A stretch of 64,000 nucleotides of DNA from JAUXJB01 sp965226855 (GTDB lineage Bacteria; Myxococcota_A; UBA9160; SZUA-336), in assembly GCA_965226855.1 (NCBI GenBank), contig CBDDEE010000024.1:166433-230432 (forward strand), read 5' to 3'. The notes under the pieces are model-generated. The model was not told the origin of the DNA, did no database searches, and was given only the letters and a program-made list of their open reading frames with translations. The translations under genes and the position numbers were made by a program. Below are positions 30,135-39,745 of the stretch, one piece after another. Every line of letters begins with the position of its first letter. The first letter of the stretch is position 1.

Positions 30135-30973
30135 GCGAACACCGGGCAGAGTATGCGGTCAAGCGCATGTGCCGGCTGCTGGGCGTCTCCACCAGCGGGT
30201 ACTACGCGGGGTGCACACGGGAGCCGTCGGCGCGAGCGTGTGCGGACGAGGCGCTGCAGAACCGGATCGTCGAGATCCACGAGGGCTCGCGGGGGACCTA
30301 CGGGGTCCCACGCATCCACGCCGAGCTCGCGGCCGACGGCGTGCGAGTCGGTCGCAAGCGCGTCTCGCGACTCATGCGCAGAGCCGGGATCGAAGGGGTC
30401 TCTCGTCGACGGCGTACGTGGACGACGAAGCGAGATCGAGACGCCCGACCCGCCCCGGATCTCGTGGACCGCAACTTCGCCGCGCAGGGACGCGACCAGC
30501 TCTGGGTAGCGGACATCACGTACGTGCCGACCTGGACCGGGTTCCTGTACCTGGCGGTCGTGGTCGACGCCTGGAGTCGCCGCGTGGTCGGCTGGGCCAT
30601 GGCGAACCACCTGCGCACTGAGCTCGTGCTGGACGCACTCAACATGGCGCTGGGGCAGCGATGCGCGGCCGGGGTGATCCACCATTCCGATCAGGGCTGC
30701 CAGTACACGTCGATCGCCTTCGGGCTACGGTGCCGGGAAGCCCGGGTAGTGCCGTCGATGGGCTCGGTCGGAGATTGTTACGACAACGCGCTTGCCGAGA
30801 GCTTCTTCGCAACGCTCGAGTGCGAGCTGCTCGATCGGGTCCGCTTCCGGACCCAGGCCGAAGCTCGGATCGCGATCTTCGACTTCATCGAGGGGTTCTA
30901 CAATCCGAGCCGCCGACACTCGTCGATCGGCTACCTCTCACCGAACGAATTCGAGCGACAACATGCAGCATAG
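30131..30973 (+). CDS. IS3 type 2 OrfB (DDE integrase domain)
   Basis: This 280-aa catalytic protein has an HTH_21-type segment (RIVEIHEGSRGTYGVPRIHA) and the DDE core with LWVADITYVPTW, HHSDQGCQYTS and DNALAESFFATLECE. It is intact. A piece of its EIHEGSRGTYGVP coding region is found at 50283-50335. Confidence 0.92.
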   Translation: MSEHRAEYAVKRMCRLLGVSTSGYYAGCTREPSARACADEALQNRIVEIHEGSRGTYGVPRIHAELAADGVRVGRKRVSRLMRRAGIEGVSRRRRTWTTKRDRDARPAPDLVDRNFAAQGRDQLWVADITYVPTWTGFLYLAVVVDAWSRRVVGWAMANHLRTELVLDALNMALGQRCAAGVIHHSDQGCQYTSIAFGLRCREARVVPSMGSVGDCYDNALAESFFATLECELLDRVRFRTQAEARIAIFDFIEGFYNPSRRHSSIGYLSPNEFERQHAA

Positions 30974-31673
30974 TGGGCCGGGCTTCGCCCGGGTCGACCC
31001 CCTTCGGGGCCGAGTCTCGAGTAGCCTTCAGAGTGAAGTTCGAAAGACAATCAACCACAAGCGCTCGAGGGGTAACCTCAGCGCTCAGCAGTCCACCGAA
31101 ACGGGGCAGCTCCAGTCGACGACGACGGCCTAATCCTCTGGGAATCGATGGCCATCAACCTCTACCTGGCCGACCGTTACGGCGGCGCGCCGTTCTGGCC
31201 GCAGCATCCGCGCGACCGCGCGCTCGTCTATCAGTGGAGCCTGTGGAGCCAGACGGAGATCGACGTCCGCGAGCGGTACATGGCGCGGTTCAGTGGCGAC
31301 GCAGCGCTGAAGCGGCGCGCCGAAGCCGAGCGTCTGGCGGCGCTTGCGATCCTCGATCGCAAGCTTGCCGGGCGGCCGTACCTTTTTGGCGACGTCTTCA
31401 CGCTGGTCGATCTCAACCTCGCCGCCACGCTGAGCGAGCCTTGGGAGAACGGTCTGGTCGACGGCGAGCTGGACCCCGCCGATCATGACCTTAGCGCCCT
31501 CGCGGATTGGCTTGCCCGCTGCGCCGGCCGCGCATCGTGGGAGCGCGTGTACAGCCTGCCTTGAGCGCAACGCCGTGGCGAGCGTCTAGGTCACCGGTTC
31601 GCGGAGCGGCACGACGGCGAGTCCTACTACTACGTCGAGCGCTACTACGCTCCGCTACGCTGTGATCGCTCGA

Positions 31674-32144
31674 CTAGCCAGACGTTCCGGGCGGAAACTC
31701 GCGCAGGCCCTTCTGCACCAACTCGTCGAGTTTCGAGGCGAAACGCGAGCGATCCTTGTCCGAAAGCGGTGGTGGTCCGCCGGTTTCCATGCCTGCGCCC
31801 CGCAGGTACTCCTTTAGCGCCCGCGTGGCCAGGAGATTGGCGATGGATGCGTCTTCGAATTTTCGGCCCGTTGTGCTGAGAACGCGCGCGCCCGCTTCGA
31901 GGCAACGCGCCGCAAGTGGAAGATCGGCCGTCACGACCACGTCGCCGGGGCAGACGCGCTCCGCGATCCAATCGTCGGCGGCGTCGGGCCCCTGGTCTAC
32001 CACGACCATCTCGACGCCCATTCCCTCTGGGACGTAGAGATAGCTGTTGGCCACCAGCGTCACGGGCACCCTGTAGCGCGTGGCCACGACGTAGGTCTCT
32101 TCCTTCACGGGGCACGCATCGCCGTCGACGAGGATCGAGATCAT
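31674..32144 (-). CDS. YaiI/YqxD (UPF0178, DUF188) family protein
   Basis: This 156-aa PIN-like-fold protein has the family signature VDGDACPVKEE at the N-terminus. It continues with VVVDQGPDAADDWIAERVCP, DVVVTADLPLA and the C-terminal SRFASKLDELVQKGLREFPP. The family is conserved in many bacteria; its role is not settled but acidic residues suggest a nuclease-like metal site. Length is typical. It lies convergently after the split GST. Confidence 0.88.
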   Translation of the reverse strand: MISILVDGDACPVKEETYVVATRYRVPVTLVANSYLYVPEGMGVEMVVVDQGPDAADDWIAERVCPGDVVVTADLPLAARCLEAGARVLSTTGRKFEDASIANLLATRALKEYLRGAGMETGGPPPLSDKDRSRFASKLDELVQKGLREFPPGTSG

Positions 32145-32348
32145 CTGGCAGGAACCTGCCGCACGACCGAAGTACGGACAAGGGCAGGAACTGAGCGGGA
32201 GCCTTGAACGGCTCTCCGTACGAGAATGGCGCCAGCATCTCCATTTGAGGTTGCAGGGATGGCCGAGCCTCTTCCACTGCGGGTCTGCTTCGCGGACTAC
32301 GCGCTGAACGAAGCCTGGAATGACTATTAGCCGCGGCGCTATCAGCCG

Positions 32349-32690
32349 CTAGTACTTGAAGGCCACCTCTACGCCGAACCTCCGCGGCGGTCCGGCGTTC
32401 CAGTCGAGGGTGTTGATGAAGTTTATGCCGAAATCGATCTCCGTGGCATAGCGGAGCTCGGTACTGATCTGCCACTGGTAAGTATCCACTGGCCTACGTC
32501 CATTCACTCCCGTCGCTTCCGTGGGACCTCCCTGGAAGATGTCCGCTGCGATGCCATCGACATCGGAGTTGTTGTTCTGGTTCACGTCGCGCCAGCCACT
32601 GATGGAGGTCAGAGTGCCGGGGCCGACTTGCCAGGTCGCCTCGACCGTCGCGCTTCGGTCGTTACCGTGGCCCCGGCTGCCGACCCGGGC
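32349..32690 (-). pseudogene. TonB-dependent receptor, C-terminal fragment
   Basis: The frame reads WQVGPGTLTSISGWRDV, WQISTELRYATEIDFGINFI and NAGPPRRFGVEVAFKY, the last strands of a TonB receptor barrel with the terminal aromatic. Upstream, in-frame stops appear beyond about 32690 and the plug and most of the barrel are absent. It is a dead remnant of an outer-membrane transporter. Confidence 0.75.
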
Positions 32691-32838
32691 TCCGGCGCCT
32701 CATCAGGGGCAGCACCCAAGTGCTCGAGAGGACTTCTGTCAGAGCGCCTCCCCTTTGGCCAGAGCGCCCCTCCTTTGGGCAGGCCCCCTTGGGCAGGCCC
32801 GCGCCGGCGGGTAGGCGCCTCGACTCGGACGGGGACCC

Positions 32839-34189
32839 TCAGACGTCGAACCGGACCGGCAGCGTGCTTGGCCCGCGGACCAGGAAGGAGCCGTGGCGCG
32901 CCACCTTGTCGATGCTGAGCGCCAGCCCGCGCAGGCGGGTGAGGATCATCTCGAGCGCGATCGCGCCCTCGAGCCTTGCGAGCGACGCCCCGATGCAGAA
33001 GTGGTTGCCGAGGCCGAAGGCCAGATGTGCGGGCGTCGACCGGTCGATGTCGAAGCGGTCGGGGTCTTCGAACTGCTGGGCGTCGCGATTTGCGGAGGCG
33101 AGCAGCACGGCGACGATCGAGCCCCGCGGAATCGAGACGCCGGCGACCTCGCTGTCATGCGTAGCCAGCCGCGCAGTCAGCTGGATCGGGGAGTCGTAGC
33201 GGAGCGTCTCTTCGACGACGTTGCTCACGAGCTCCGGACGGCGCTGCACGCGCTCGAGCTGGTCAGGGCTTCTCAGCAGTGCGAGGACGGCGTTTCCGAT
33301 CAGATTGGTTGTCGTCTCGGAGCCCGCCGCCAGAAGCAGGCTCGCGAACGAGATCACCTGCTCGGGCTCGAGAATCCCCTCGCCCTCGCCCGAGTGGAGC
33401 AGCGTCGAGATGAGATCGTCGCCCGGATCCAGGCGCCGCTTCGCGATCACGTCGGTCATGTAGGCGCGGAACTCGCGGAAGAGCTCGAGGTTGCCGCCGA
33501 AGCCCCCGCTCTGTCCTGGCCTCGTCGAGCCGACGATCAACGCCGTCGACCAGCGCTTGAAGTTCGGCCCGGCGCTCGGGATCGAGCCCCAGCAGGTCGC
33601 CGATCACGCTGACGGGCAGGGGATTCGCGAACTCCTCCATCAGGTCGCAGTGGCCCCGGCCCTCGAAGCGCGCGAAGAGCTCTTCCGCGTTCTTGCGGAT
33701 CTTGGGCTCGATCTGGGCGATGCGCCGCGGCGTGAAGCCGCGGCTCACGATGTTGCGCTGATGCGTGTGCCCGGGCGGGTCGTGCGCGATCAGCGAGCCG
33801 CTGGTCGGCGCGATGTCACCCTCGGCGTTGATAACCTCGACCTGGCTTCCCCCCATCACCTCGGACGAAAAGATCCCGGGATGCCTGAGGACGTACGAGA
33901 CCTCGGAGTAGCGCGAGACGGTGTAGATGCGCGCGCGAAAGCGGGGCCGGCGTTCGGAGCGCGGCTTCGATCGCCTCGTGCGCGAGCGCTGCCGGAGCAT
34001 GCGGAAGCTGTCGCGCAGGCGCGTCCCCTGCTGGCGCTGCATCTGGATCACGGCGACGATAATGGCCAGGACCCTGCGCGGCCCGATGCGGATGCGATCC
34101 ACCGCAGCCTCGCTCCGCATTGCGGCATAGGTGGGATAGGGATCGCGCACGAAGTCGGGATCGAAGGGGTTGAAGGCAGTCGCCATCAC
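32839..34189 (-). pseudogene. Cytochrome P450 with a single-base frameshift
   Basis: The N-terminal frame (start 34189) runs to about residue 210 (LMEEFANPLPVSVIGDLLGL). It is continued one base out of frame from about 33563 (an extra A in the codons for RADFKRW). The second frame carries the I-helix AAGSETTTN, ExxR in EETLR, and the heme loop FGLGNHFCIGASLAR. The joined length is about 450 residues. All catalytic elements remain, so this is either a recent mutation or a sequencing slip. An unusual 45-residue Arg-rich insert follows the first helix. The substrate is unknown; such P450s hydroxylate lipids or steroids. Confidence 0.8.
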
Positions 34190-34239
34190 CGATCTCCTGG
34201 CTCAGCAGCGTCTCTGCCTACCGGATCAGGCGCGATATT

Positions 34240-34773
34240 CTACCAGCGGGCAACGCATCGCTTCGCCTGAAGGGCACACCGATTCTCTGCCTGCATCCCG
34301 CGGTGGTCCCGACCCACCCCCTCGAACGCTTCAACGGAGCCGGCTCGGATCTTGAACCTCAGCCTGCACAATCCCCTTGGATCGCGAGTTCCTCGACCGG
34401 CCTTGGCTGAACTCCCCCTGGCCTCGTCTTCCGAAGCGATGGGAGCGGGGAATGACAGGCTGGAGTTCGGGGCCGGCAAGAAGCGAGCAATGGGGTTGCC
34501 CTCTGAGCCAAGGCCTCTCAGATCGACAGCGGAATTCGGGGTGGTGCTCACAAAAAGAAACCGCTTGTACACCCAAAGCTGGTGATCGTCTCCAGCCAAC
34601 ACGAACAACTCATCCGGCGGACCCAGACAATTGATCAGTGCTTTGGTCTCCATCCCGACGAGCCCCAACCGGACCTGCTCCGCTTGGTACCCGAAGCTTC
34701 CACAGGCGACAAACGCAAGCAGCAGCCCAAGCTTCGCCAGCGTCGTTGCTCGAGTACGCTTCGTCCGCGGCAA
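34240..34773 (-). CDS. Small putative lipoprotein
   Basis: A TTG at 34773 begins a positively charged signal peptide with a lipobox-like LAFVAC about 25 residues in. It is followed by GMETKALINCLGPPDELFVL and DDHQLWVYKRFLFV, resembling the GM-x(n)-C-x-GPP pattern of small SmpA/OmlA-like lipoproteins. The C-terminal tail FKIRAGSVEAFEGVGRD fits that fold. An upstream in-frame Met at 34893 would bury the signal inside the protein, so it is less likely. It is probably anchored in the outer or inner membrane. Function unknown. Confidence 0.55.
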   Translation of the reverse strand: MPRTKRTRATTLAKLGLLLAFVACGSFGYQAEQVRLGLVGMETKALINCLGPPDELFVLAGDDHQLWVYKRFLFVSTTPNSAVDLRGLGSEGNPIARFLPAPNSSLSFPAPIASEDEARGSSAKAGRGTRDPRGLCRLRFKIRAGSVEAFEGVGRDHRGMQAENRCALQAKRCVARW

Positions 34774-34949
34774 GTCGTTTGCTCCCGGTTGGCCGAGGAG
34801 ACCCAGCTTCAGCCTATACCCCGCACGGTCGCGGGTCACATATTTTCGAGGGTCGAATTTCGGGACCCCATGGAGGGCGCTGGCCGGGTTCACCCCACCG
34901 GCTCCGTCTAGACCTCAGGCCCACGATCGGCAACGCTAAGAAAATTCCC

Positions 34950-35009
34950 GGTGGCCAAGCGGTGGACACGCTAATCCGCAGAAATACTATTTATAATCAA
35001 TTACTTAAC
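34950..35009 (+). repeat. Relic resembling the attR-proximal arm of the tRNA-Glu element
   Basis: GGTGGCCAAGCGGTGGACAC at 34950 and AATCAATTACTTAAC at 34995 match, with the same 45-46-base spacing, the sequences beside attR (29460 and 29506). No tRNA core follows. It may be a scar of a related element. Confidence 0.45.
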
Positions 35010-35031
35010 GTGTTCGCCGGGCGTACCAAGC

Positions 35032-36525
35032 TCACTCGGCGAGCGGGGCGGCCTCGACCGAGCCTCCTGCGCCCACCCTCTGGCGCAAGAGCTCCCCGCG
35101 GATACGGGCGTGCTCGGCGCGCGTGATCTTGTAGAAGGTGAATAGGCCGAAGGGGATCAGGTAGAAGAGGGGCATGATGATGCCCGCCGCGATGCCCAGC
35201 TTCACGCTCATGGCCGGGTCCAGCTCGGCCGGCTTGAGGCCGACCGGAAAGGCGAGCAGGTCGATCACGAGCCCGGCGAACACGATGCCGAGGCCGGAGG
35301 TGGCCTTGCCGGAGAAGGAGAGGGCGGAGAAGAACATGCCCTCCTGGCGCTTGCCGGTCCGCAGCTCCTGGTAGTCGAGGATGTCGGCCACCATCGAGGA
35401 GCCCATGATGGCCGAGATGGTCCCCACGTAGACCCTCACCAGGGTGTTCGCCACCAGCAAGACGAGTAGCAGCGTCGTTCCGTTCTTCGGGAGCACATCT
35501 AGAAAGCGCAGGTTGATCATCGCGATCCCGTCGAGCAGCTGGAACAGGAACACTCCGATGATGACGTGCTTCTTGTCGACGCGCGCTTGCACCCAGGGCA
35601 CCGACGCGAACGCGGCGACGGCGCCGAGGAAGACGACGGCGAACCAGCGCAGGTCCTCCGGGGTAAGACCCCAGAAGTAGGTCTGCATGTAGATCTCGAG
35701 CGCCCCGATGGCACCTGCGATTGCGGAACCGGTCAGAACCGCCGCGAACAGGATCAGGAACTGCCCGTTCTGCAGCGCCTCCGACAGCTCGCGGAGCACG
35801 CGTCTCGGGCTGAACGGGGGCGGCCGGTGGGTCGGCTGGACGAGGTAGGGGATCTCGCGCCGACTGAAGTGCGTCGTGAACACGACCGAGGCAAACGCCA
35901 GGAGTCCGAGCACCAGGGCAAAGACGGGATAGCCCTCGGGGTTCAGGTGTCCCGGAGTGTAGGCCTCGCTCGATGGGAAGATGAAGGTCCACGTGCACCA
36001 GGCAAAGGCGGTGCCGCCGATCCAGCCGAACAAGAAGCGAAACGTGACGATCGTGCTGCGCTCGACGTAGTCCTCCGAGAGTTCTGCCTGGAGCGCGGAC
36101 CAAGGCACCAGGAACAGGGTCATCGAGCCGCGAACCACGATGGCGAAGAACGTGAGCCATACGAACAGACCCGTATCCGACAGCCCGGAGGGCGGGACGA
36201 AGGTCAGGTAGAGGGTGAGCCCGAGGGGCAGGGCCGACACGTACATCAGGGGATGACGCCGGCCCAGCCGCGTCTTCAGGTTGTCGGAGATGGAGCCCAC
36301 GACGGGATCCGTGATGGCATCGAAGACGATGGCGATCGCCAGGGCGACAGAGGCCAGGAAGGCCGGCATCCCCAACACCTGGTTGTAGAAGAACAACAGA
36401 AATGTGTTGAAGGCGAAGTTCTTGAACGTGTCCGGGATGGCGCCGACGCCCTGAATGATCTTCGTCGCGAGCGGCACCTTGCCGTCGCGTTGGACCTGCC
36501 TCGCGTACGAGTGTTCCGTCGTCAT
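35032..36525 (-). CDS. GPH-family (glycoside-pentoside-hexuronide) cation symporter
   Basis: The 497-aa protein has 12 predicted membrane helices. It carries the GPH signature near the N-terminus (FDAITDPVVGSISDNLKTR, LGRRHPLMYVSALPLG), characteristic of MelB-type transporters within MFS. Members import sugars or sugar derivatives with Na+ or H+ across the inner membrane. No sugar catabolic genes are near, so the substrate is open. It diverges from the PhyH-type oxygenase gene with about 60-90 bases between. Confidence 0.88.
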   Translation of the reverse strand: MTTEHSYARQVQRDGKVPLATKIIQGVGAIPDTFKNFAFNTFLLFFYNQVLGMPAFLASVALAIAIVFDAITDPVVGSISDNLKTRLGRRHPLMYVSALPLGLTLYLTFVPPSGLSDTGLFVWLTFFAIVVRGSMTLFLVPWSALQAELSEDYVERSTIVTFRFLFGWIGGTAFAWCTWTFIFPSSEAYTPGHLNPEGYPVFALVLGLLAFASVVFTTHFSRREIPYLVQPTHRPPPFSPRRVLRELSEALQNGQFLILFAAVLTGSAIAGAIGALEIYMQTYFWGLTPEDLRWFAVVFLGAVAAFASVPWVQARVDKKHVIIGVFLFQLLDGIAMINLRFLDVLPKNGTTLLLVLLVANTLVRVYVGTISAIMGSSMVADILDYQELRTGKRQEGMFFSALSFSGKATSGLGIVFAGLVIDLLAFPVGLKPAELDPAMSVKLGIAAGIIMPLFYLIPFGLFTFYKITRAEHARIRGELLRQRVGAGGSVEAAPLAE

Positions 36526-36581
36526 CCCGGCTCAGGTTACACGAGGCGTGCGCTTGACAAGCGAACACCGTCGCCGCCAAT

Positions 36582-37481
36582 GTGGCCAATGGCTCGGGAG
36601 CGATAAAGACCATGAGCGGCGCCAGCGAAGCACGATCCAACGAGCCCGACGTTCCGTATGTTACGCGCCAGCCTTTCGAGTTGTCCGCCGAGCTCTCCGC
36701 CCGCGTTGAGGAGCTCGAGCTTCAGGCGCATCTCGATCAGATGCGCGACGAGGGCTACACGATCATTCCTGACATCGCGAGCGAAGCGTTCACCGTCCGG
36801 CTCCGGGAGACGTGCCTGCGGCTCGCCGCGGAGACCGAGGGCCCCGCCAAGGGCTACTCGGCTTCGCTGCTTCTGGGTCGCGATCCGATCTTCGAGGAGG
36901 TCGTGCTGAAGCCGAAGATCCAGGCGCTCGTCGAGGTGATGTGCGGACAGGGCGCGTTGCTGTCGCAGCTGATCGCCAGCATCCGGCCGAAGGGCGCGCC
37001 GGCTATCCGGTTGCACGCCGATCAGAACTGGACGCCCGCACCGTTTCCCGTGCACAACCAGCTGCTGACCATGTGCTGGACCATGGAGGACCACACACGA
37101 GCGGGTGGTTGCACCAAAGTGATCCCGAAGTCCCACGTGCATCGTCGCCATCCAGACAGAGAAGAAATCAAGCACCAGGCTGGCGCCATTCCGACGGAAT
37201 GCCCGATGAGTTCCATCACGTGCTGGGACGGATCGACGTGGCACGGCAACTACCCACGCCAGCTCGACGGCGAGCGTGTCGTGCTGCACATCACGTTCAG
37301 CCGGCTCGCGCTGCGCACGGTGGAGAACTATGACCACCTCGACGAAAGGTGGCTCGAGGGCAAACCACACGAGCTCAGTATCATGCTCGGGCGAGAGGAC
37401 TTCCTAGGCTCGACGACAATCGCTCGCGGCTTCGCCGACCACACCAAGACCCCGCGCACGTTCACCTGGGCGAAGACGTGA
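36582..37481 (+). CDS. Phytanoyl-CoA dioxygenase (PhyH) family oxygenase
   Basis: This Fe(II)/2-oxoglutarate oxygenase has 299 residues from ATG 36582, or 289 from ATG 36612. The metal triad is visible as the HxD in RLHADQNW and the distal His in GSTWHGN. An Arg in the following PRQLDGERVVLHITFSRLAL region would bind 2-oxoglutarate. It is cytoplasmic and hydroxylates an unknown lipid-like or secondary metabolite substrate. It is divergent from the GPH transporter. Confidence 0.85.
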   Translation: MANGSGAIKTMSGASEARSNEPDVPYVTRQPFELSAELSARVEELELQAHLDQMRDEGYTIIPDIASEAFTVRLRETCLRLAAETEGPAKGYSASLLLGRDPIFEEVVLKPKIQALVEVMCGQGALLSQLIASIRPKGAPAIRLHADQNWTPAPFPVHNQLLTMCWTMEDHTRAGGCTKVIPKSHVHRRHPDREEIKHQAGAIPTECPMSSITCWDGSTWHGNYPRQLDGERVVLHITFSRLALRTVENYDHLDERWLEGKPHELSIMLGREDFLGSTTIARGFADHTKTPRTFTWAKT

Positions 37482-37515
37482 CCGAGAAGGTCGCCTTCGG
37501 GAGTCCAGAGTGTGG

Positions 37516-38241
37516 TCACGCAGTAGGTGTGACGCCACCCGTTATCGGGGGTTCATGGAAGTCCGCGGTCCGGGAGTAGAGCTTGGCTCGACCCGCGTGG
37601 CCGACCTCCGAGATCGCACCGGCCCGACTCATGCAGTAGGTCATCTTTTGCGCGAGCCAGCGCGGGCGCCCGCTCGCGCGGGCAAGCTCGGCCGTTCCGA
37701 AAGGCTCGGGCAGCTCCTCCGGGAGCCAGCGCGCGAGATCGGCGGGTTCGCAGATCGTGTAGCGGTCGGCGACGTCAAGGAGTCGCCTCTCGAGCGTGCG
37801 CCACGAAGGTCGGCGTCGACGCCCTGGTGCGAGCTGTCGGAGCTCCTCTTCGCGCGTCAGCAGCACCTCGAGCGAGAAGCCAGGCCTTGCAATCAGGTCA
37901 GGGAAGGCGACCAGCTCGGAGAAGACGTCGCAGACAGATCCGCGCCGGGGCGAGCGCCGCCGATGGGCCCGCCCCCTGCCCTGCGAGGGCAGCTTCAGGA
38001 TCCACGTCTCGACCGCGATGGGGTACACGACTCGCAGCGCGTGGTCTTCTATGAGCGAGCGCAGCTTGTGTCGGATGGCCGAGAAGCCGCGGGTTTGGAT
38101 CTCGATCAAGAGGTCGCCGCGCACGATGTCGACGATATACCCGTCGACCGGCACCTCGAAGCGGTCTCCGGGCTCGGCATACCAGAGCTTGAGCTGCGCG
38201 TGCAGGGACTTCTCGTTGAGCAGCCCGATCGAGCTCGCCAT
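37516..38241 (-). CDS. Conserved protein with nuclease-like N-terminus (possibly DUF8091)
   Basis: From ATG 38241 the protein (241 aa) begins LNEKSLHAQLKLWYAEPGDR and continues VDGYIVDIVRGDLLIEIQTR, an alpha-beta-beta pattern with Asp and E-x-Q as in some PD-(D/E)xK nuclease folds. A basic central region and a C-terminal wHTH-like part (WLAQKMTYCMSRAGAISEVG) follow. The open frame extends 51 codons upstream but that part is Arg/Pro-rich and not family-like. The DUF8091 label is from memory and unverified. Function unknown; nucleic-acid processing is a guess. Confidence 0.6.
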   Translation of the reverse strand: MASSIGLLNEKSLHAQLKLWYAEPGDRFEVPVDGYIVDIVRGDLLIEIQTRGFSAIRHKLRSLIEDHALRVVYPIAVETWILKLPSQGRGRAHRRRSPRRGSVCDVFSELVAFPDLIARPGFSLEVLLTREEELRQLAPGRRRRPSWRTLERRLLDVADRYTICEPADLARWLPEELPEPFGTAELARASGRPRWLAQKMTYCMSRAGAISEVGHAGRAKLYSRTADFHEPPITGGVTPTA

Positions 38242-38627
38242 TTGCTGTCGCCCGGGGGGGGCGGTGAACATGTACCTTGCGGGAGAGGTAACAATCGAGC
38301 CGGTACGAGTAAAGCGCTTGTATCTGCGTGCCAAGCGCCTGGGAGCTGGTGAACGGCCGGAACTGCCCCCGGGGGCAGTTAGTTTCTTGCGCAAAACAGT
38401 AAGAATGCCCTTGACAGGTTTGAGAACTCAAACGAATCGAAGCGAGTTCTTTACGAGAATTTCGTTTCTAGAGACGGTGGAGCCTCCTTACCAGTCGTTC
38501 GCGTGAGTTCCGCTCGCGAAGTCTCGCACGTGTTCGAACGCCCATTGTAGCGGATCGTCAGACACCAAAAAACTGTCATGCTATCGTTCGGACCTCACCA
38601 CTTCTCGGTCCCGAACGAAAGACACCA
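38242..38627. promoter_or_regulatory. Intergenic control region with palindrome
   Basis: This gap between two divergent genes contains TTGACA at 38411-38416, followed by a perfect 7-bp-arm inverted repeat GTTTGAG-AA-CTCAAAC (38418-38433). That pattern suits an operator covering a promoter. No clear -10 hexamer follows at standard spacing. No gene is visible in the gap. Confidence 0.4.
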
Positions 38628-39702
38628 ATGGAGGTTTCTCTCAAGACCGTTTCCGACTACAAGCTGCTCGAGGGCTCGACGAGCTGGTAGCGAAGAGTCG
38701 TCGTGGCGAGGCGGATCTCCTCGCGTGCTTGGCCGAGGTCGATCAGCGCAAGCTATATCTCGAACAGGGCTGCTCCTCGATGTATCGCTACTGCACCGAG
38801 GTGCTCCACTTCTCGGAGGCGACAGCCTTTCACCGCATTCGCGCCGCGCGGGCCGCGCGCGCATATCCGCTCTTGCTCGAACGAATCCGTGAGGGCGCGA
38901 TTCACCTGGCCGGAGCAATGCTGCTCGCGCCCGAACTCACTCCAGAGAACCACGTGGAGCTGCTCGACTCGGCGCGCCACAAGAGCAAGCGTGCGATCGA
39001 AGAGCTCCTGGCCAACCGCGCTCCGAAGCCGGACGTGCCGGCGCGAGTCAGGAAGCTCCCCGACCCCAGGCCGACCCCTCCTGTCCGGATGCCCTTAGCG
39101 ATCGCCGAGCCTACGGGCGAGGCACCGCGTCGCGAAGCGGCTCCCGCGCCTCCGGTGCCGCGCGCGCAGTGCACTGCCGCGACGCCGCTCGGCGGCAAGC
39201 GTTCAAGATCCAGTTCACTGGCAGCGAGACGCTCCGCGACAAGCTCCGTGAAGCGCAGGCACTGCTCCGCCATCAGGTTCCGGACGGCGACCTCGCGGAG
39301 ATCTTCGATCGAGCCCTCAGCTTGCTGCTCGAGGACGCGAAGCGGAAGAAGTTCGCCCAGACGTCGACCACCCGAAATTGGTCGAGGGCTTCAAAGAAGT
39401 CCCGAACGGCGTCCAGACGTATCCCGGCGGAGATCAAGCGTGCTGTCGTGGCGCGGGACGAAGGTATGTGTGCGTTTGTCGCGCCGAACGGTCGCTGCTG
39501 CCGCTCTCGTGACTTCCTCGAGTTCCATCACCTGGACGCCTGGGCCAAGACGAAGCAGCACTCGGTCGACCGAATCGAGCTCCGCTGTCGGGGCCACAAC
39601 CACTACGCAGCGTTGCAAGACTATGGATCTGGGTACATGGCGCGCTTCGCAATGCGGGACCACTGCCCCCGGGAGCAGTTCAACGTAGAGCGGCCGGAGT
39701 GA
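38628..39702 (+). pseudogene. HNH endonuclease with two frameshifts
   Basis: ATG 38628 reads 15 codons, then one lost base near 38675 shifts into DELVAKSRRGEADLLACLAE. A second loss near 39150-39180 shifts into FKIQFTGSETLRDKL and the C-terminal HNH domain (VVARDEGMCAFVAPNG, FLEFHHLDAWA, LRCRGHNHY). The family is common in delta-type and acidobacterial genomes as an N-terminal helical region plus a C-terminal HNH. The motifs survive, so it is newly inactivated or the indels are assembly errors. It ends just before IS5 copy 2. Confidence 0.75.
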
Positions 39703-39745
39703 CCCATGAGACTCTCCACAGGCTACTGGCTGGCCGATAGCCTAG

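Larger units (their letters stand above)
29769..31114 (+). mobile_element. IS3-family element, type 2
   Basis: The 1346-bp element has ends TGGAGTTGACCCGGTTTCGT and, inverted at the right, TGGAGCTGCCCCGTTTCGGT, with orfA and orfB. The flanks CTT and GTC differ, so no duplication is visible. Fragments of the same element occur at 50283-50335, near 54486 and at 61701-62025. Confidence 0.9.
29604..31564 (+). pseudogene. Glutathione S-transferase gene split by an IS3-family element
   Basis: Codons 1-55 (29604-29768) give the thioredoxin-like N-terminal domain start (MITLHGAAASRASRSLLALE, then INPNARVPVL). The rest resumes at 31115 as VDDDGLILWESMAINLYLAD and runs to 31564. Splicing out 29769-31114 restores one frame of 204 residues with both the N-terminal GSH site and the all-helical C-terminal domain. 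No target duplication is present. The gene sat directly after tRNA-Glu before the island arrived. Confidence 0.88.
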
